Origin: Rhodococcus aetherivorans
GTDB lineage: Bacteria > Actinomycetota > Actinomycetes > Mycobacteriales > Mycobacteriaceae
DNA length: 51,822 bases
Assembly: GCF_011058165.1 (NCBI RefSeq)
Contig: NZ_JAALEG010000039.1
Coordinates: 1 to 51,822 of the forward strand
Direction: 5' to 3'
This document shows, piece by piece, positions 26,874 to 34,810 of this stretch (position 1 is its first letter; every line of letters starts with the position of its first letter). The notes beneath the pieces are model-generated. The model had not been told where the DNA came from. It saw only the letters and a list, made by a program, of their open reading frames with translations, and searched no databases. The translations under genes were made by a program, and so were the position numbers.

Positions 26874-26993
26874 CGTCTTTCGCCGACGCGGCAGTGCCGT
26901 CTTTCGTCGACGCGGCAGTGCCGTCTTTCGCCGACGCGGCAGTGCCGTCTTTCGTCGACGCGGCAGTGCCGTCTTTCGCCGACGCGGCAGTGC
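26874..26993. repeat. Five tandem copies of a 24-bp unit
   Basis: Five 24-base units start directly after the P450 TAA: 26874, 26898, 26922, 26946 and 26970. They differ at one position only, CGCCG in units 1, 3 and 5 and CGTCG in units 2 and 4, so the array also has a 48-bp period. One frame would read a repeating AAVPSFADAAVPSFVD, but no start or ribosome site supports translation. Confidence 0.95.
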
Positions 26994-27033
26994 CGGCCGT
27001 CCGCGTACGCGATCGCATGCGCGGACGGCCGGC
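26992..27033. terminator. Bidirectional terminator between convergent P450 genes
   Basis: A perfect 14-bp G/C stem (26992-27005 with 27020-27033) with a 14-base loop that itself contains a short palindrome. It lies between the ends of two convergent P450 genes, immediately after the 24-bp repeats, and can serve both strands. Confidence 0.8.
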
Positions 27034-27044
27034 TGTCGCGGCTG

Positions 27045-28313
27045 TCAGCCGAGCTTCCCGGTCGGTTCGAACTTCACGCGCAGTTCGGGGATGCTGCGGG
27101 TGTAGAGGCCCTCCTCGCGCGGTACGAAGCCGTCCTGGTACTCGATCGAGTCCATCGTGTCGAGCACGAGGTTCAGCGCGATGGTCATCTCCGTCTTCGC
27201 GAGCATAGAGCCCACGCAGAAGTGGCGGCCGAGGATGAACTGCACGTGGTTGGCCGCACCACTGAATGCTCGGTCGACGTTGAGGTCGGTTCGGAAGATG
27301 TCGAACTCGTCCGGATTCGAGAAGTGGCGCTCGTCGCGGTTGGCGGCCGCGAGCATCATGATGCACGTCGCCCCTGCGGGGATGGTCGAGTCCTCGATCT
27401 GCACCTCGTCCTCGGTCTGGCGCATGATCATGTGGACGGGTCCGGAATACCGCAGCGTCTCGGCGATGACGCGGTCGGCGAGGGTGCGGTCCTCGCGCAC
27501 GGCCCGCATCTGCTCGGGATGGTCGATCAGATTGCGAATCATGCTGGCGATGGCCTTGTCCGTCGTCTCGCCACCGGCGACGAGGAGCAGACTGACGAAG
27601 GCCTTGATCTCCTCGTCGGACATCTGCTCGCCGTCGACCTCCGCGCGGCACAGGCGCGAGAGCAGATCGCCGCCGTCGCCCGAGCGTCGTTCGCGGATGA
27701 TCGGCAGCATGTACTCGCGCAGCTCGACATGGGTGCGTTCGGCGGCGGCGTTGATCTCGGGGTCTCCGGCCAGGTTGTTGAGATAGGCCATGATCGAGAA
27801 GTACCAGCCGCGGAACCGCTCGTGATCGCTCTTGGGCAGGCCCAGCATGTCGACCATCACGTTGATGGGGAATCGGCTGGTGAACTGGGAGACGAGTTCG
27901 GCCTCGCCCTGCCGGGCCACCGCGCCGAGCAGCTCGCCGGCGTTGCGCGCGACGATGTCGCCGATCAGCTGGGCGGCATTGTGGGTGATGGCCGGCATGA
28001 AGCGTTCGAGTCCGTTGCCGCGGAAGAACGGGTTGAGCAGCGCGCGGTGCGTGGAGTGCTCGCGCCCTTCCATCTGCAGGATCGTGCGGCCGTGGATGGG
28101 CTCGAGCTGCCATTCGTAGTTGCGGCTGGAGAACTTCGGGCTGCGGAAGGCCTCGGCGCAGTCGGCGTACCTGCTGATCAGGTAGCTGTCCGTGCCCTCG
28201 TGGTGCAGGGCCGGGTAGTGGTCGCGCAACACGCGGTGGAGCGGGTACGGGTTGTCGAGGAACTCGGGGGAGAGGATGTCGGGGGCGATGGGGCGGGGAT
28301 CGACTGCGGTCAC
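27045..28313 (-). CDS. Cytochrome P450 (different subfamily)
   Basis: 422 residues. I-helix VAGGETTDKAI, K-helix ETLR and heme loop ILGRHFCVGSMLAK identify a P450, but it is not close to the other two: the phenylalanine of the usual FGxGxHxC loop is replaced by FILGRHFC. The start codon at 28313 follows AGGAGATCCCAG. It has a roughly 100-base leader with a GTGA-N6-TCAC site and is transcribed alone. Confidence 0.92.
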   Translation of the reverse strand: MTAVDPRPIAPDILSPEFLDNPYPLHRVLRDHYPALHHEGTDSYLISRYADCAEAFRSPKFSSRNYEWQLEPIHGRTILQMEGREHSTHRALLNPFFRGNGLERFMPAITHNAAQLIGDIVARNAGELLGAVARQGEAELVSQFTSRFPINVMVDMLGLPKSDHERFRGWYFSIMAYLNNLAGDPEINAAAERTHVELREYMLPIIRERRSGDGGDLLSRLCRAEVDGEQMSDEEIKAFVSLLLVAGGETTDKAIASMIRNLIDHPEQMRAVREDRTLADRVIAETLRYSGPVHMIMRQTEDEVQIEDSTIPAGATCIMMLAAANRDERHFSNPDEFDIFRTDLNVDRAFSGAANHVQFILGRHFCVGSMLAKTEMTIALNLVLDTMDSIEYQDGFVPREEGLYTRSIPELRVKFEPTGKLG

Positions 28314-28326
28314 TCTGGGATCTCCT

Positions 28327-28445
28327 GATCGTCGAATCGAGGGTCGAGCAGGATCGGTGCCGGAGCACCGGTCGGGGTCGTGCCGCTCCGCCGAGGGTCT
28401 GGGGCCGGAGGTGGACAGTGATCCGGATCACTAGGTGCTGATAAC
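28327..28445 (-). promoter_or_regulatory. P450 leader/promoter, similar to the region 30056-30165
   Basis: The 23-base element at 28327-28349 matches 30056-30078 with one difference. The similarity continues through a CTCCGC-rich stretch to the GTGA-N6-TCAC site and GCTGA beyond it. The two regions look like a duplicated promoter and leader module. An AT-rich TATAGTTATCAG segment lies just upstream of the palindrome on the minus strand. Confidence 0.6.
28418..28431 (-). promoter_or_regulatory. Exact GTGA-N6-TCAC palindrome upstream of the P450
   Basis: Perfect 16-base palindrome AGTGATCCGGATCACT (28417-28432). The form is that of CRP/GlxR-type sites (TGTGA-N6-TCACA). It lies 105 bases upstream of the P450 start. 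Confidence 0.65.
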
Positions 28446-28503
28446 TATAAATACGATTCGAATGATGTCAACGCATATTGGTGAAACGAGTTCTCGACGG
28501 GAA

Positions 28504-28534
28504 CGGGCGCCCACTCGTGAGGAGTGGGCGCCCG
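28504..28534 (-). terminator. Hairpin downstream of the decarboxylase-like gene
   Basis: 13 perfect pairs (28504-28516 with 28522-28534) around GTGAG. It follows the acetoacetate-decarboxylase-like gene by about 115 bases and separates it from the P450 promoter. Confidence 0.7.
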
Positions 28535-28648
28535 CACCGAATCTGCCGTCCAGCTCGAGGGTGCTGCCACGCCGGCGGTAGTCGGCGAGCGCCGCGTCGT
28601 ACTCGTCGTCCGATCCGAGTCGGCTGCACATGCTGGACCCGCAGCGGG

Positions 28649-29392
28649 TTAGAAGAACCGTTTGACGACCTTCGCTGTCGGCGCGACGTCCATGTCCGAG
28701 CGGACGTAGAGGGCGTCTGTGATCCGTTTGATCGGCAGGGTGTGCCATGGATCGAGTTCGGATTCCACACCGAACGAGATCGAGCCGCGCCCGGACCATG
28801 CTTGCTTCGGGGTCACACGGCAGGAGTTGAGCACCAGATCCGCGAGCGACGGGTCCCCACCCTCGGGATTCGGGATGACCCGGAGGCCCATCGGCTTCAT
28901 GTCGTAGGGCTCGAGGTCGACCGGACGCTCCGGCTTCATCTGTACGGTGCAGATGCGGCTTCCCTTGGGACGTTCCACGATTCCCTGCATGACCTCGCTT
29001 TCCTGCTGCCACTCGATGTGGCCGAACTTCTTGGGGTTGCCCCAGATCTCACGGCCGGCGGCGAGTGCCGACTCCTGGTTGAGCAGGATGCGGACGGGAT
29101 AGATGCACGGCTCGCCCTCCCACGTGCAGTCGAGGAACTGGTAAGCCTCCTCGTACGCACCGAACGTGGTGAACGGCATCTTGGCGATGACGATGCGGAC
29201 GGTTGCGGGGAGAGTGAGTTCGAAACCCGCTGCCTCCGGAAGGAGGTCGAGCGCGGCGTTCTCGTCGGTCTCGTAGGCGACCGTGATGGTCTCCATGTCG
29301 CGATAGTAGACGGGCGGCTTCGGGTAGAGCGGCTCGTCCACCGGCATCGTGTAGCCGAATTTCTCCCGGGTGAGTCGTCCCTGCTTGGCCAT
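28649..29392 (-). CDS. Acetoacetate decarboxylase family protein
   Basis: 247 residues, the usual size. GREIWGNPKKFG at 113-124 contains the lysine pair of acetoacetate decarboxylase; K121 would form the Schiff base. The family also includes enzymes that use the lysine for aldol or hydratase chemistry, so decarboxylation of a beta-keto acid is likely but not certain. ATG 29392 is preceded by AAGGAGCAAT. The gene follows an NTF2-like gene by 33 bases, forming a two-gene operon. A decarboxylase could remove CO2 from a free beta-keto acid formed after ring opening (inference). Confidence 0.85.
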   Translation of the reverse strand: MAKQGRLTREKFGYTMPVDEPLYPKPPVYYRDMETITVAYETDENAALDLLPEAAGFELTLPATVRIVIAKMPFTTFGAYEEAYQFLDCTWEGEPCIYPVRILLNQESALAAGREIWGNPKKFGHIEWQQESEVMQGIVERPKGSRICTVQMKPERPVDLEPYDMKPMGLRVIPNPEGGDPSLADLVLNSCRVTPKQAWSGRGSISFGVESELDPWHTLPIKRITDALYVRSDMDVAPTAKVVKRFF

Positions 29393-29425
29393 GATTGCTC
29401 CTTGCGTCGAGGGAAATGTGGCGGA

Positions 29426-29923
29426 TCAGTGTTCGTAGACGGGAGTGGTGGTACCCCGGGGGACGATCATCTTGTCGAACTGCGCCTGCTCGATCAGGGC
29501 GGTGTCGCAGAACTCGAGCATGGCCGCGATCTTGTCGTCGCGGACGGTGACGATCCAGCAGTACTGGTTCTTGTACGGAACCCCGTTGCGGCCCATGCCA
29601 TCCGAGCGGCAGAATACGACGACGCGCCCGTCCTCCAGCGAGAGGACGTCCTCGACCTCGAGTGGCTTGATGCCGTACTCCTGGCTCAGGCCCTGCACGG
29701 ACGGGCCTTCGCGCTCCTCGCCGCGGAAGTTCGCGCCGAGAAAGTCGTTCTGGATGGACTCGAGACCCTTGTAGGTGCCCGAGATGGGAGTGGATCCGAT
29801 GAGGGTCCAGGTGGCATCGGGATGGAAGTAGCGGGTGAACGCGTCTCCCACCCCCTCCGAATCGCCGCGGACGGCGGCGAGCCAGTTCTGTACGACCTTC
29901 TTTTCGTTGGTTCCCATGTCCAT
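29426..29923 (-). CDS. NTF2-like (ketosteroid-isomerase fold) protein
   Basis: About 165 residues: EKKVVQNWLAAVRGD, YFHPDATWTLIGSTPISGTYKG and a closing CDTALIEQ strand fit the polyketide-cyclase/ketosteroid-isomerase type NTF2 fold. It is diverged from the other NTF2-like proteins here, which share a YALAVDDHD segment. Two starts are possible: ATG 29923 (MDMGTNEKK) or ATG 29917 (MGTNEKK); the latter has better spacing to GAAAG. It is first in the operon with the decarboxylase-like gene. Confidence 0.8.
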   Translation of the reverse strand: MDMGTNEKKVVQNWLAAVRGDSEGVGDAFTRYFHPDATWTLIGSTPISGTYKGLESIQNDFLGANFRGEEREGPSVQGLSQEYGIKPLEVEDVLSLEDGRVVVFCRSDGMGRNGVPYKNQYCWIVTVRDDKIAAMLEFCDTALIEQAQFDKMIVPRGTTTPVYEH

Positions 29924-30215
29924 TCGCTTTCGTGATTCCGGGGCGGGCTGCTCCCGCGCCGGTCGACAGGTCCGTCCCGAGGAAAGCCGCCGTCGATGCT
30001 CGCGCATCGGCTGGGATGGGACGGGGGCTCTCCTGCGGTGGCTCGGGCCTCTGCGGATCGTCGAATCGACGGTCGAGCGGGAGTTGCGTCGCTCAGGGGC
30101 GAGCGCCTCCGCGGACGGTTCGGGATCGGAGTCGAAGTGATCCAGATCACCGATGCTGACGACTGCATGCGGAATTTGGGAATTGTCAATGGATTTCGCG
30201 CACGCCGAAGATGCC
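29924..30215 (-). promoter_or_regulatory. Long leader and promoter of the NTF2-like/decarboxylase operon
   Basis: No gene is supported here. The region holds the leader element 30056-30078 shared with the P450 leader at 28327, the palindrome at 30137-30150, and a TTGACA-like box on the minus strand near 30184-30189. If transcription starts near the palindrome, the leader is about 200 bases. Confidence 0.5.
30137..30150 (-). promoter_or_regulatory. Exact GTGA-N6-TCAC site
   Basis: GTGATCCAGATCAC, differing from the site at 28418 by one central base. Flanked by the same similar sequence on both sides as that copy. Confidence 0.62.
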
Positions 30216-30253
30216 GAAGGGGGCGTCCACTCGGTGGAGTGGACGCCCCCTTC
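30216..30253 (-). terminator. Perfect 17-bp hairpin after the thioesterase
   Basis: 30216-30232 pairs with 30237-30253 around GGTG. It begins 23 bases past the stop codon of the minus-strand thioesterase and ends the SDR/thioesterase operon. Confidence 0.8.
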
Positions 30254-30276
30254 GCGCGCGGGAACTCGCGCGGGAA

Positions 30277-30714
30277 CTACGGTTGCGTCGTCTTCGGCGG
30301 CTCCAGCGTCCGGAGGGCGGCGAGCAGCCGCTCCGGGATCGGGGCCTTGTTTCCATCGGCGCCGCGCACGGCGAACGTGATCTTGCCGTGAGCGACGAGT
30401 TCGTCGCCGCGCTCGAAGTCGAATCCCAGCGCGTACGAGGTGGTGCCGAGGTGGTCGAGGACGACCGTGCAGGTCAGCTCGTCGAACACCTCGCAGCTGG
30501 TGATGTACTGGCACTCCGACTTCAGGCCCACGGTGTAGACGCCGACGGTGTCGAGCAACGTGTGGCTGTCGAGGCCGAACGAGTGCAGCCAGACGCTGTA
30601 CGTGCGTTCCATCCACGGGTAGTTGATGGCGAAGTACGAGATCCCGACGGCGTCGCAGTCGCCGTAGGCGAGCTGGAAGCGCTGCTGCGTGACGGCGGTG
30701 GTGGCGGTGGTCAT
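30277..30714 (-). CDS. Hot-dog acyl-CoA thioesterase (4HBT-like)
   Basis: 145 residues. The N-terminal QLAYGDCDAVGISYFAINY is the 4-hydroxybenzoyl-CoA thioesterase-type active-site segment with the aspartate that attacks or activates water. It should hydrolyse an acyl- or aroyl-CoA. ATG 30714 follows GGAAGGACACGAC. It lies 20 bases after the SDR stop, so both are one transcript. It could release an acid for export or decarboxylation (the decarboxylase-like protein is encoded nearby), or recycle CoA. Confidence 0.85.
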   Translation of the reverse strand: MTTATTAVTQQRFQLAYGDCDAVGISYFAINYPWMERTYSVWLHSFGLDSHTLLDTVGVYTVGLKSECQYITSCEVFDELTCTVVLDHLGTTSYALGFDFERGDELVAHGKITFAVRGADGNKAPIPERLLAALRTLEPPKTTQP

Positions 30715-30734
30715 GTCGTGTCCTTCCGGGTGGA

Positions 30735-31529
30735 TCAGGGGTGGCCGCCGTCGACGGTGACGATGGAGCCGGTCGTGAAACTCGAGGCGTCGCTCGCGAG
30801 GTAGAGGGCGGCGCCGACGATCTCGTCGGGCTGTCCGCCGCGCTTGGCGGCGAAGCGCTGCGCCCGCTGGGAGAACGCCTCCATGTCCCACGAGTTGCTC
30901 ACGTCCGTGAGGAAGGTGCCGGCCATGATTGCGTTGCTGCGCACCGTGGGACCGAACGCGTGCGCCATGCCGATCGTAACGGCGTTGAGTCCGGCCTTGG
31001 CGGCGGCGTAGGGAAGGATGTCCGGCCTGGGGTGCACGGACCCGGCGCTGGAAATGTTGATAATGGATCCGCCGTCGCCCTGCGCCATGCGGGTTCCGAC
31101 GAGTGCCGCGAGCCGGAACGGGCCCTTGAGGTTCACCCCGATCACCTTGTCGAACAGCGTTTCGCTGACGGTGTCGAGACTGTCGTACAGCGGGGACATG
31201 CCCGCGTTGTTGATCAGCACGTCGATCTTCCCGAAGTGACCGTAGGCCGCCTCGACGAGTTCCTCGATCGATTCCCATCGTCCGACGTGGAACGAATGCG
31301 CAAGCGTCTTGCGTCCCGTCTCCTCGGTGATCTCGTCGGCGGTGGCCTGGCAGGAGGCCAGGTCACGGCTGGCGATGACGACGTCGCAGCCGGCGCGAGC
31401 CAGCCCGAACGCCATGGCGCGGCCGAGGCCCCGGCTGCCGCCGGTGACGATCGCCGTGCGGTCGGTCAGATCGAACGCGCGGACGGGGTCGAACCCCGGG
31501 CGGGTCCGGCCGGTTGTTGAATCGGTCAT
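30735..31529 (-). CDS. SDR family oxidoreductase
   Basis: 264 residues. TGGSRGLGRA at about 29-38, NNAG at 107-110, catalytic S160/S161, Y174, K178 (YAAAK). A conventional SDR without the RGQGR signature of the mycofactocin group; FVTVDGG-like end SIVTVDGGHP. Start ATG 31529 follows GGAGGAACTCG. It may reduce or oxidise a ketone/alcohol pair in the pathway; specific substrate unknown. Transcribed divergently from the acyl-CoA dehydrogenase at 31693. Confidence 0.87.
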   Translation of the reverse strand: MTDSTTGRTRPGFDPVRAFDLTDRTAIVTGGSRGLGRAMAFGLARAGCDVVIASRDLASCQATADEITEETGRKTLAHSFHVGRWESIEELVEAAYGHFGKIDVLINNAGMSPLYDSLDTVSETLFDKVIGVNLKGPFRLAALVGTRMAQGDGGSIINISSAGSVHPRPDILPYAAAKAGLNAVTIGMAHAFGPTVRSNAIMAGTFLTDVSNSWDMEAFSQRAQRFAAKRGGQPDEIVGAALYLASDASSFTTGSIVTVDGGHP

Positions 31530-31598
31530 CGAGTTCCTCCACTGGTCCTGGTTGACGGTACCCAATTCCTTGCTATTGTGATCATAGATTAGCGGATA

Positions 31599-31612
31599 GT
31601 GATCCAGTTCAC
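31599..31612. promoter_or_regulatory. Exact GTGA-N6-TCAC site in divergent promoter region
   Basis: GTGATCCAGTTCAC, lying 70 bases from the minus-strand SDR start and 81 from the plus-strand start at 31693. The AT-rich GATTAGCGGATA just to its left resembles GATTAGTATAAA before the 35975 copy, so it probably belongs to the plus-strand promoter, though it could serve both. Confidence 0.62.
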
Positions 31613-31692
31613 GACAATGGCCGAGACCGCGCCGAGTCACACCGCCGTGTCGCACCCGGTGGATCGGACGCATCGCCAGAACGGAGTACAAG

Positions 31693-32842
31693 GTGAGTGA
31701 CGACCAGCAGGACCTGTTCGCCCTGCCGCAGCGGTACCTCGACCTCCAGCGGGAAGCCCGGGACCTCGCGGCCGAGTGTGCCGACATCGCCGCGCGCGCC
31801 GACGAGGCGGACAGCTTCGATCCGGACGTCCGCAAGCGGCTGACCGCGTCCCGGCTCACCGAGGTCGTCGTGCCGGCTGCCTACGGTGGTCGCTTCGAGA
31901 AGGTCGACTCGCTCGCGGTGACCATCGTGCGCGAGGCCCTCGCCGCCGAGTCGGCCCACCTCGACTCCATGTTCGGCATGCAGGGCATCGGCAGCTACTG
32001 CATCAGCGTCGGCGGCTCCGAGGAACTCAAGGCGGAGTGGCTGCCCAAGGTGGCCCGGCTCGAGGCCGTGGCCGCGCTGGGCCTGACGGAGCCGCACGTC
32101 GGCTCCGATCTCAAGGCACTCAGCACCACCGTCGTCGAGCGCGACGGCAAGCTGATCGTCGACGGGCACAAGTCCTTCATCACCAACGGCGGCGACGCGG
32201 ACTTCTACAGCATCCTCGCCCGCGAGGGCGACGGATACTCCCTCGTGCTGGTCCCGGCCGACGCGCCCGGCCTGCGCATCGAGCGCCCGCACCAGATCAT
32301 CGCGCCCCACGTGCTCAGCGACGTCATCCTCGAGAACGTCGAGGTACCGGTCGGCAACCGCATCGGGGGAACCGGGCAAGGGCTTCGGGCTCGTCCTCGC
32401 CACCCTCGCCACGTTCCGCGTGTCCGTGGCCGGCGCCGCCGTCGGCGTGGCCCAGGCCGCGCTGGACGAGGCGGTCGCCCACGCCAAGACCCGGGAGGGC
32501 TTCGGCGTCAGCCTCGCGCGTCTCGGATCGGTGCCCGAGCACCTCGCCTCCTGCTGGACCGACATCGAGATGGCGCGCTCGCTGACCTACCGCGCGGCCG
32601 CCGCGTCGGCCCGCGACGCACGCGCCAATCTGCACCTGTCGTCGATGGCAAAGGTCGGCGCCACCGAGGCGGCCGCCCGCGTCGTCGACCGCTCGGTGCA
32701 GATCATGGGCCGCTTCGGGCTCGTGCGCGGCGGGAAGCTCGAGCGCCTCTACCGGGAGGCCCGTCCCATGCGGATCTACGAGGGCTCGACCGAGGTGATC
32801 TTCGATTCCCTGGCCAAGCAACTCGTGAAGGAAGCCCATTAG
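31693..32842 (+). pseudogene. Acyl-CoA dehydrogenase with a frameshift (or sequencing error)
   Basis: The first part (31693 to about 32368) reads a normal dehydrogenase up to NRIG; the same protein continues from there in another frame to 32842. Removing one G from the five-G run at 32365-32369 restores NRIGEPGKGFGLVLATLATF and a full 382-residue protein. The total of 1150 bases is 383 codons plus one, as expected for a single insertion. Unlike the other two dehydrogenases, this one keeps the catalytic glutamate in the usual place (IYEGSTEV). The start is a GTG at 31693 after CAAG. A real mutation, programmed slippage and a base-calling error cannot be told apart here. Confidence 0.9.
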
Positions 32843-32872
32843 GGGCAGAATGCGGACCAGAGGCAGGCACCC

Positions 32873-34810
32873 ATGACAACGGACGCGAACACCACCAAGC
32901 TGGAGCGAGTCGTCATCCGCTTCGCGGGCGACTCGGGCGACGGCATGCAGCTGACCGGCGACCGGTTCACCTCCGAAGCGGCCGCGTTCGGCAACGACCT
33001 CGCGACGCAGCCGAACTTCCCCGCCGAGATCCGGGCACCGCAGGGCACGCTGCCCGGCGTGTCGTCGTTCCAGATCCAGATCGCGGACCACGACATCCTC
33101 ACCGCGGGTGATCGCCCGGACGTCCTCGTCGCGATGAACCCGGCGGCGCTGAAGGCGAACATCGGCGACCTGCCGCGCGGCGGCACCGTCATCGTCAACA
33201 CCGACGAGTTCACCAAGCGCAACCTGTCCAAGGTCGGCTACGCCGCCAGCCCGCTCGAGGACGGCAGCCTCGACGAGTTCGTGATCCACCAGGTGCCGAT
33301 GTCGAGCCTGTCGGTCGGGGCGGTCGAGCCGGCCGGCCTGAGCCGCAAGGACGGGGAACGCGCGAAGAACATGTTCGCGCTCGGGCTGCTGTCGTGGATG
33401 TACAACCGGCCGGTGGGGCGGATCGAGGAGTTCCTGCGCACGAAGTTCGCCAAGAAGCCGCAGGTCGCCCAGGGCAACCTGCTCGCATTCCACGCCGGGT
33501 GGAACTACGGCGAGACCACGGAGACGTTCGCGACGACGTTCGAGGTGGCCAAGGCGGACCTGCCGCCCGGTACGTACCGGCAGATCACCGGCAACACCGC
33601 CCTGGCCTACGGCCTGGTGGCCGCCGGTGAGCTGTCCGGGCTCGAGGTGTTCCTCGGGACGTATCCGATCACTCCCGCCTCCGACATCCTGCACGAGCTG
33701 ACCAAGCACCGCAGCCTCGGCGTGACCACCTTCCAGGCGGAGGACGAGATCGCCGCCATCGGCGCGGCAGTCGGGGCCTCCATCGGCGGCGCCCTGGGCG
33801 TCACCAGCACCTCCGGTCCGGGCCTGGCCCTCAAGAGCGAGGCCATCGGCCTGGCCGTGATGACCGAAATCCCCCTCGTGGTGATCGACGTGCAGCGCGG
33901 CGGACCGTCGACGGGCCTGCCGACCAAGACCGAGCAATCCGACCTGCTGCAGGCGCTGTACGGGCGCAACGGTGAGTCGCCGGTCGCGGTGCTCGCGCCG
34001 CGCTCGCCGGCCGACTGCTTCGCCACCGCGGTCGAGGCGGCCCACATCGCCCTGACCTACCGGACCCCGGTGCTGCTGCTGTCCGACGGCGCCATCGCCA
34101 ACGGCTCCGAACCCTGGCAGATCCCGCGGGTAGACGAGCTCGCCCCGATCGAGCCGGGCTACGAGACGGGCCCGGACGCCGGTGGTGCGCCCCTGCGCCC
34201 CTACGCCCGGGACCGCGAAACCCTGGCCCGCACCGTGGCGATCCCCGGAACGCCCGGCCTCGAGCACCGGATCGGTGGCCTCGAGAAGGCGAACGGCAGC
34301 GGCAACATCTCCTACGACCCGGCCAACCACGATCTGATGGTGCGCCTGCGCCAGGCGAAGATCGACGGGATCTCGGTCCCGGACGCCGAGGTCGACGATC
34401 CGTCGGGGCAGGCGGAACTGCTGATCGTGGGATGGGGCAGTTCCTACGGGCCGATCGGCGAGGCGTGCCGCCGGGCCCGGCGTCGCGGCACCGCGGTCGC
34501 CCACCTGCACCTGCGGCACCTGAACCCGTTGCCGCGCAACCTCGGTGAGGTGCTCGGCCGGTACCGCACGGTGATCGCGCCCGAGATGAACCTGGGACAG
34601 CTGACGAGTGTGCTGCGGGCGCGCTACCTTGTCGACGTCCAGCCGGTGACCAAGGTTCAGGGCCTGGCCTTCCTCGCCGACGAGATCGTCGACGCGATCG
34701 ATGCCGCGCTCGCCGGCACCCTGCGCGAGCTGGAACACGCCAAGACCACCGCCGCGCTGGCTGCGGCCGAGTACCGTCCGGAGCCGGACCGCGAGGAGGA
34801 ATCGGCATGA
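32873..34810 (+). CDS. korA: 2-oxoacid:ferredoxin oxidoreductase, fused gamma-alpha subunit
   Basis: 645 residues. The gamma domain is N-terminal (VIRFAGDSGDGMQLTGDRF), followed by the alpha pyrimidine-binding region (GNTALAYGLVAAG, GTYPITPASDILHEL, TSGPGLALKSEA). With KorB it decarboxylates a 2-oxoacid with CoA, giving acyl-CoA and reduced ferredoxin. Length and order match KorA of mycobacteria, which acts on 2-oxoglutarate; the substrate in this catabolic context could differ. It starts 30 bases after the frameshifted dehydrogenase and overlaps korB by ATGA. Confidence 0.88.
   Translation: MTTDANTTKLERVVIRFAGDSGDGMQLTGDRFTSEAAAFGNDLATQPNFPAEIRAPQGTLPGVSSFQIQIADHDILTAGDRPDVLVAMNPAALKANIGDLPRGGTVIVNTDEFTKRNLSKVGYAASPLEDGSLDEFVIHQVPMSSLSVGAVEPAGLSRKDGERAKNMFALGLLSWMYNRPVGRIEEFLRTKFAKKPQVAQGNLLAFHAGWNYGETTETFATTFEVAKADLPPGTYRQITGNTALAYGLVAAGELSGLEVFLGTYPITPASDILHELTKHRSLGVTTFQAEDEIAAIGAAVGASIGGALGVTSTSGPGLALKSEAIGLAVMTEIPLVVIDVQRGGPSTGLPTKTEQSDLLQALYGRNGESPVAVLAPRSPADCFATAVEAAHIALTYRTPVLLLSDGAIANGSEPWQIPRVDELAPIEPGYETGPDAGGAPLRPYARDRETLARTVAIPGTPGLEHRIGGLEKANGSGNISYDPANHDLMVRLRQAKIDGISVPDAEVDDPSGQAELLIVGWGSSYGPIGEACRRARRRGTAVAHLHLRHLNPLPRNLGEVLGRYRTVIAPEMNLGQLTSVLRARYLVDVQPVTKVQGLAFLADEIVDAIDAALAGTLRELEHAKTTAALAAAEYRPEPDREEESA

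Noticed and set aside
26874-27208. Possible repetitive protein AAVPSFADAAVPSFVD in the 24-bp repeat
   Set aside because: It is only reached by an upstream frame that is an alternative reading of the P450 gene. No start codon or ribosome site lies near the repeat.
19869-28313. Steroid degradation cluster
   Set aside because: The KSTD-like flavoprotein and P450s suggested it, but no kshA/B, hsaA-D or mce-type genes are seen, and the SDRs match the carveol-dehydrogenase-like group better.
28431-28631. Minus-strand open frame of 66 codons starting MCSRLGSDDEYDAALADYRR
   Set aside because: The start has only a weak ribosome site and the frame runs straight through the terminator hairpin at 28504-28534. 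The first 35 residues look somewhat gene-like, so a remnant is possible, but I cannot support it.
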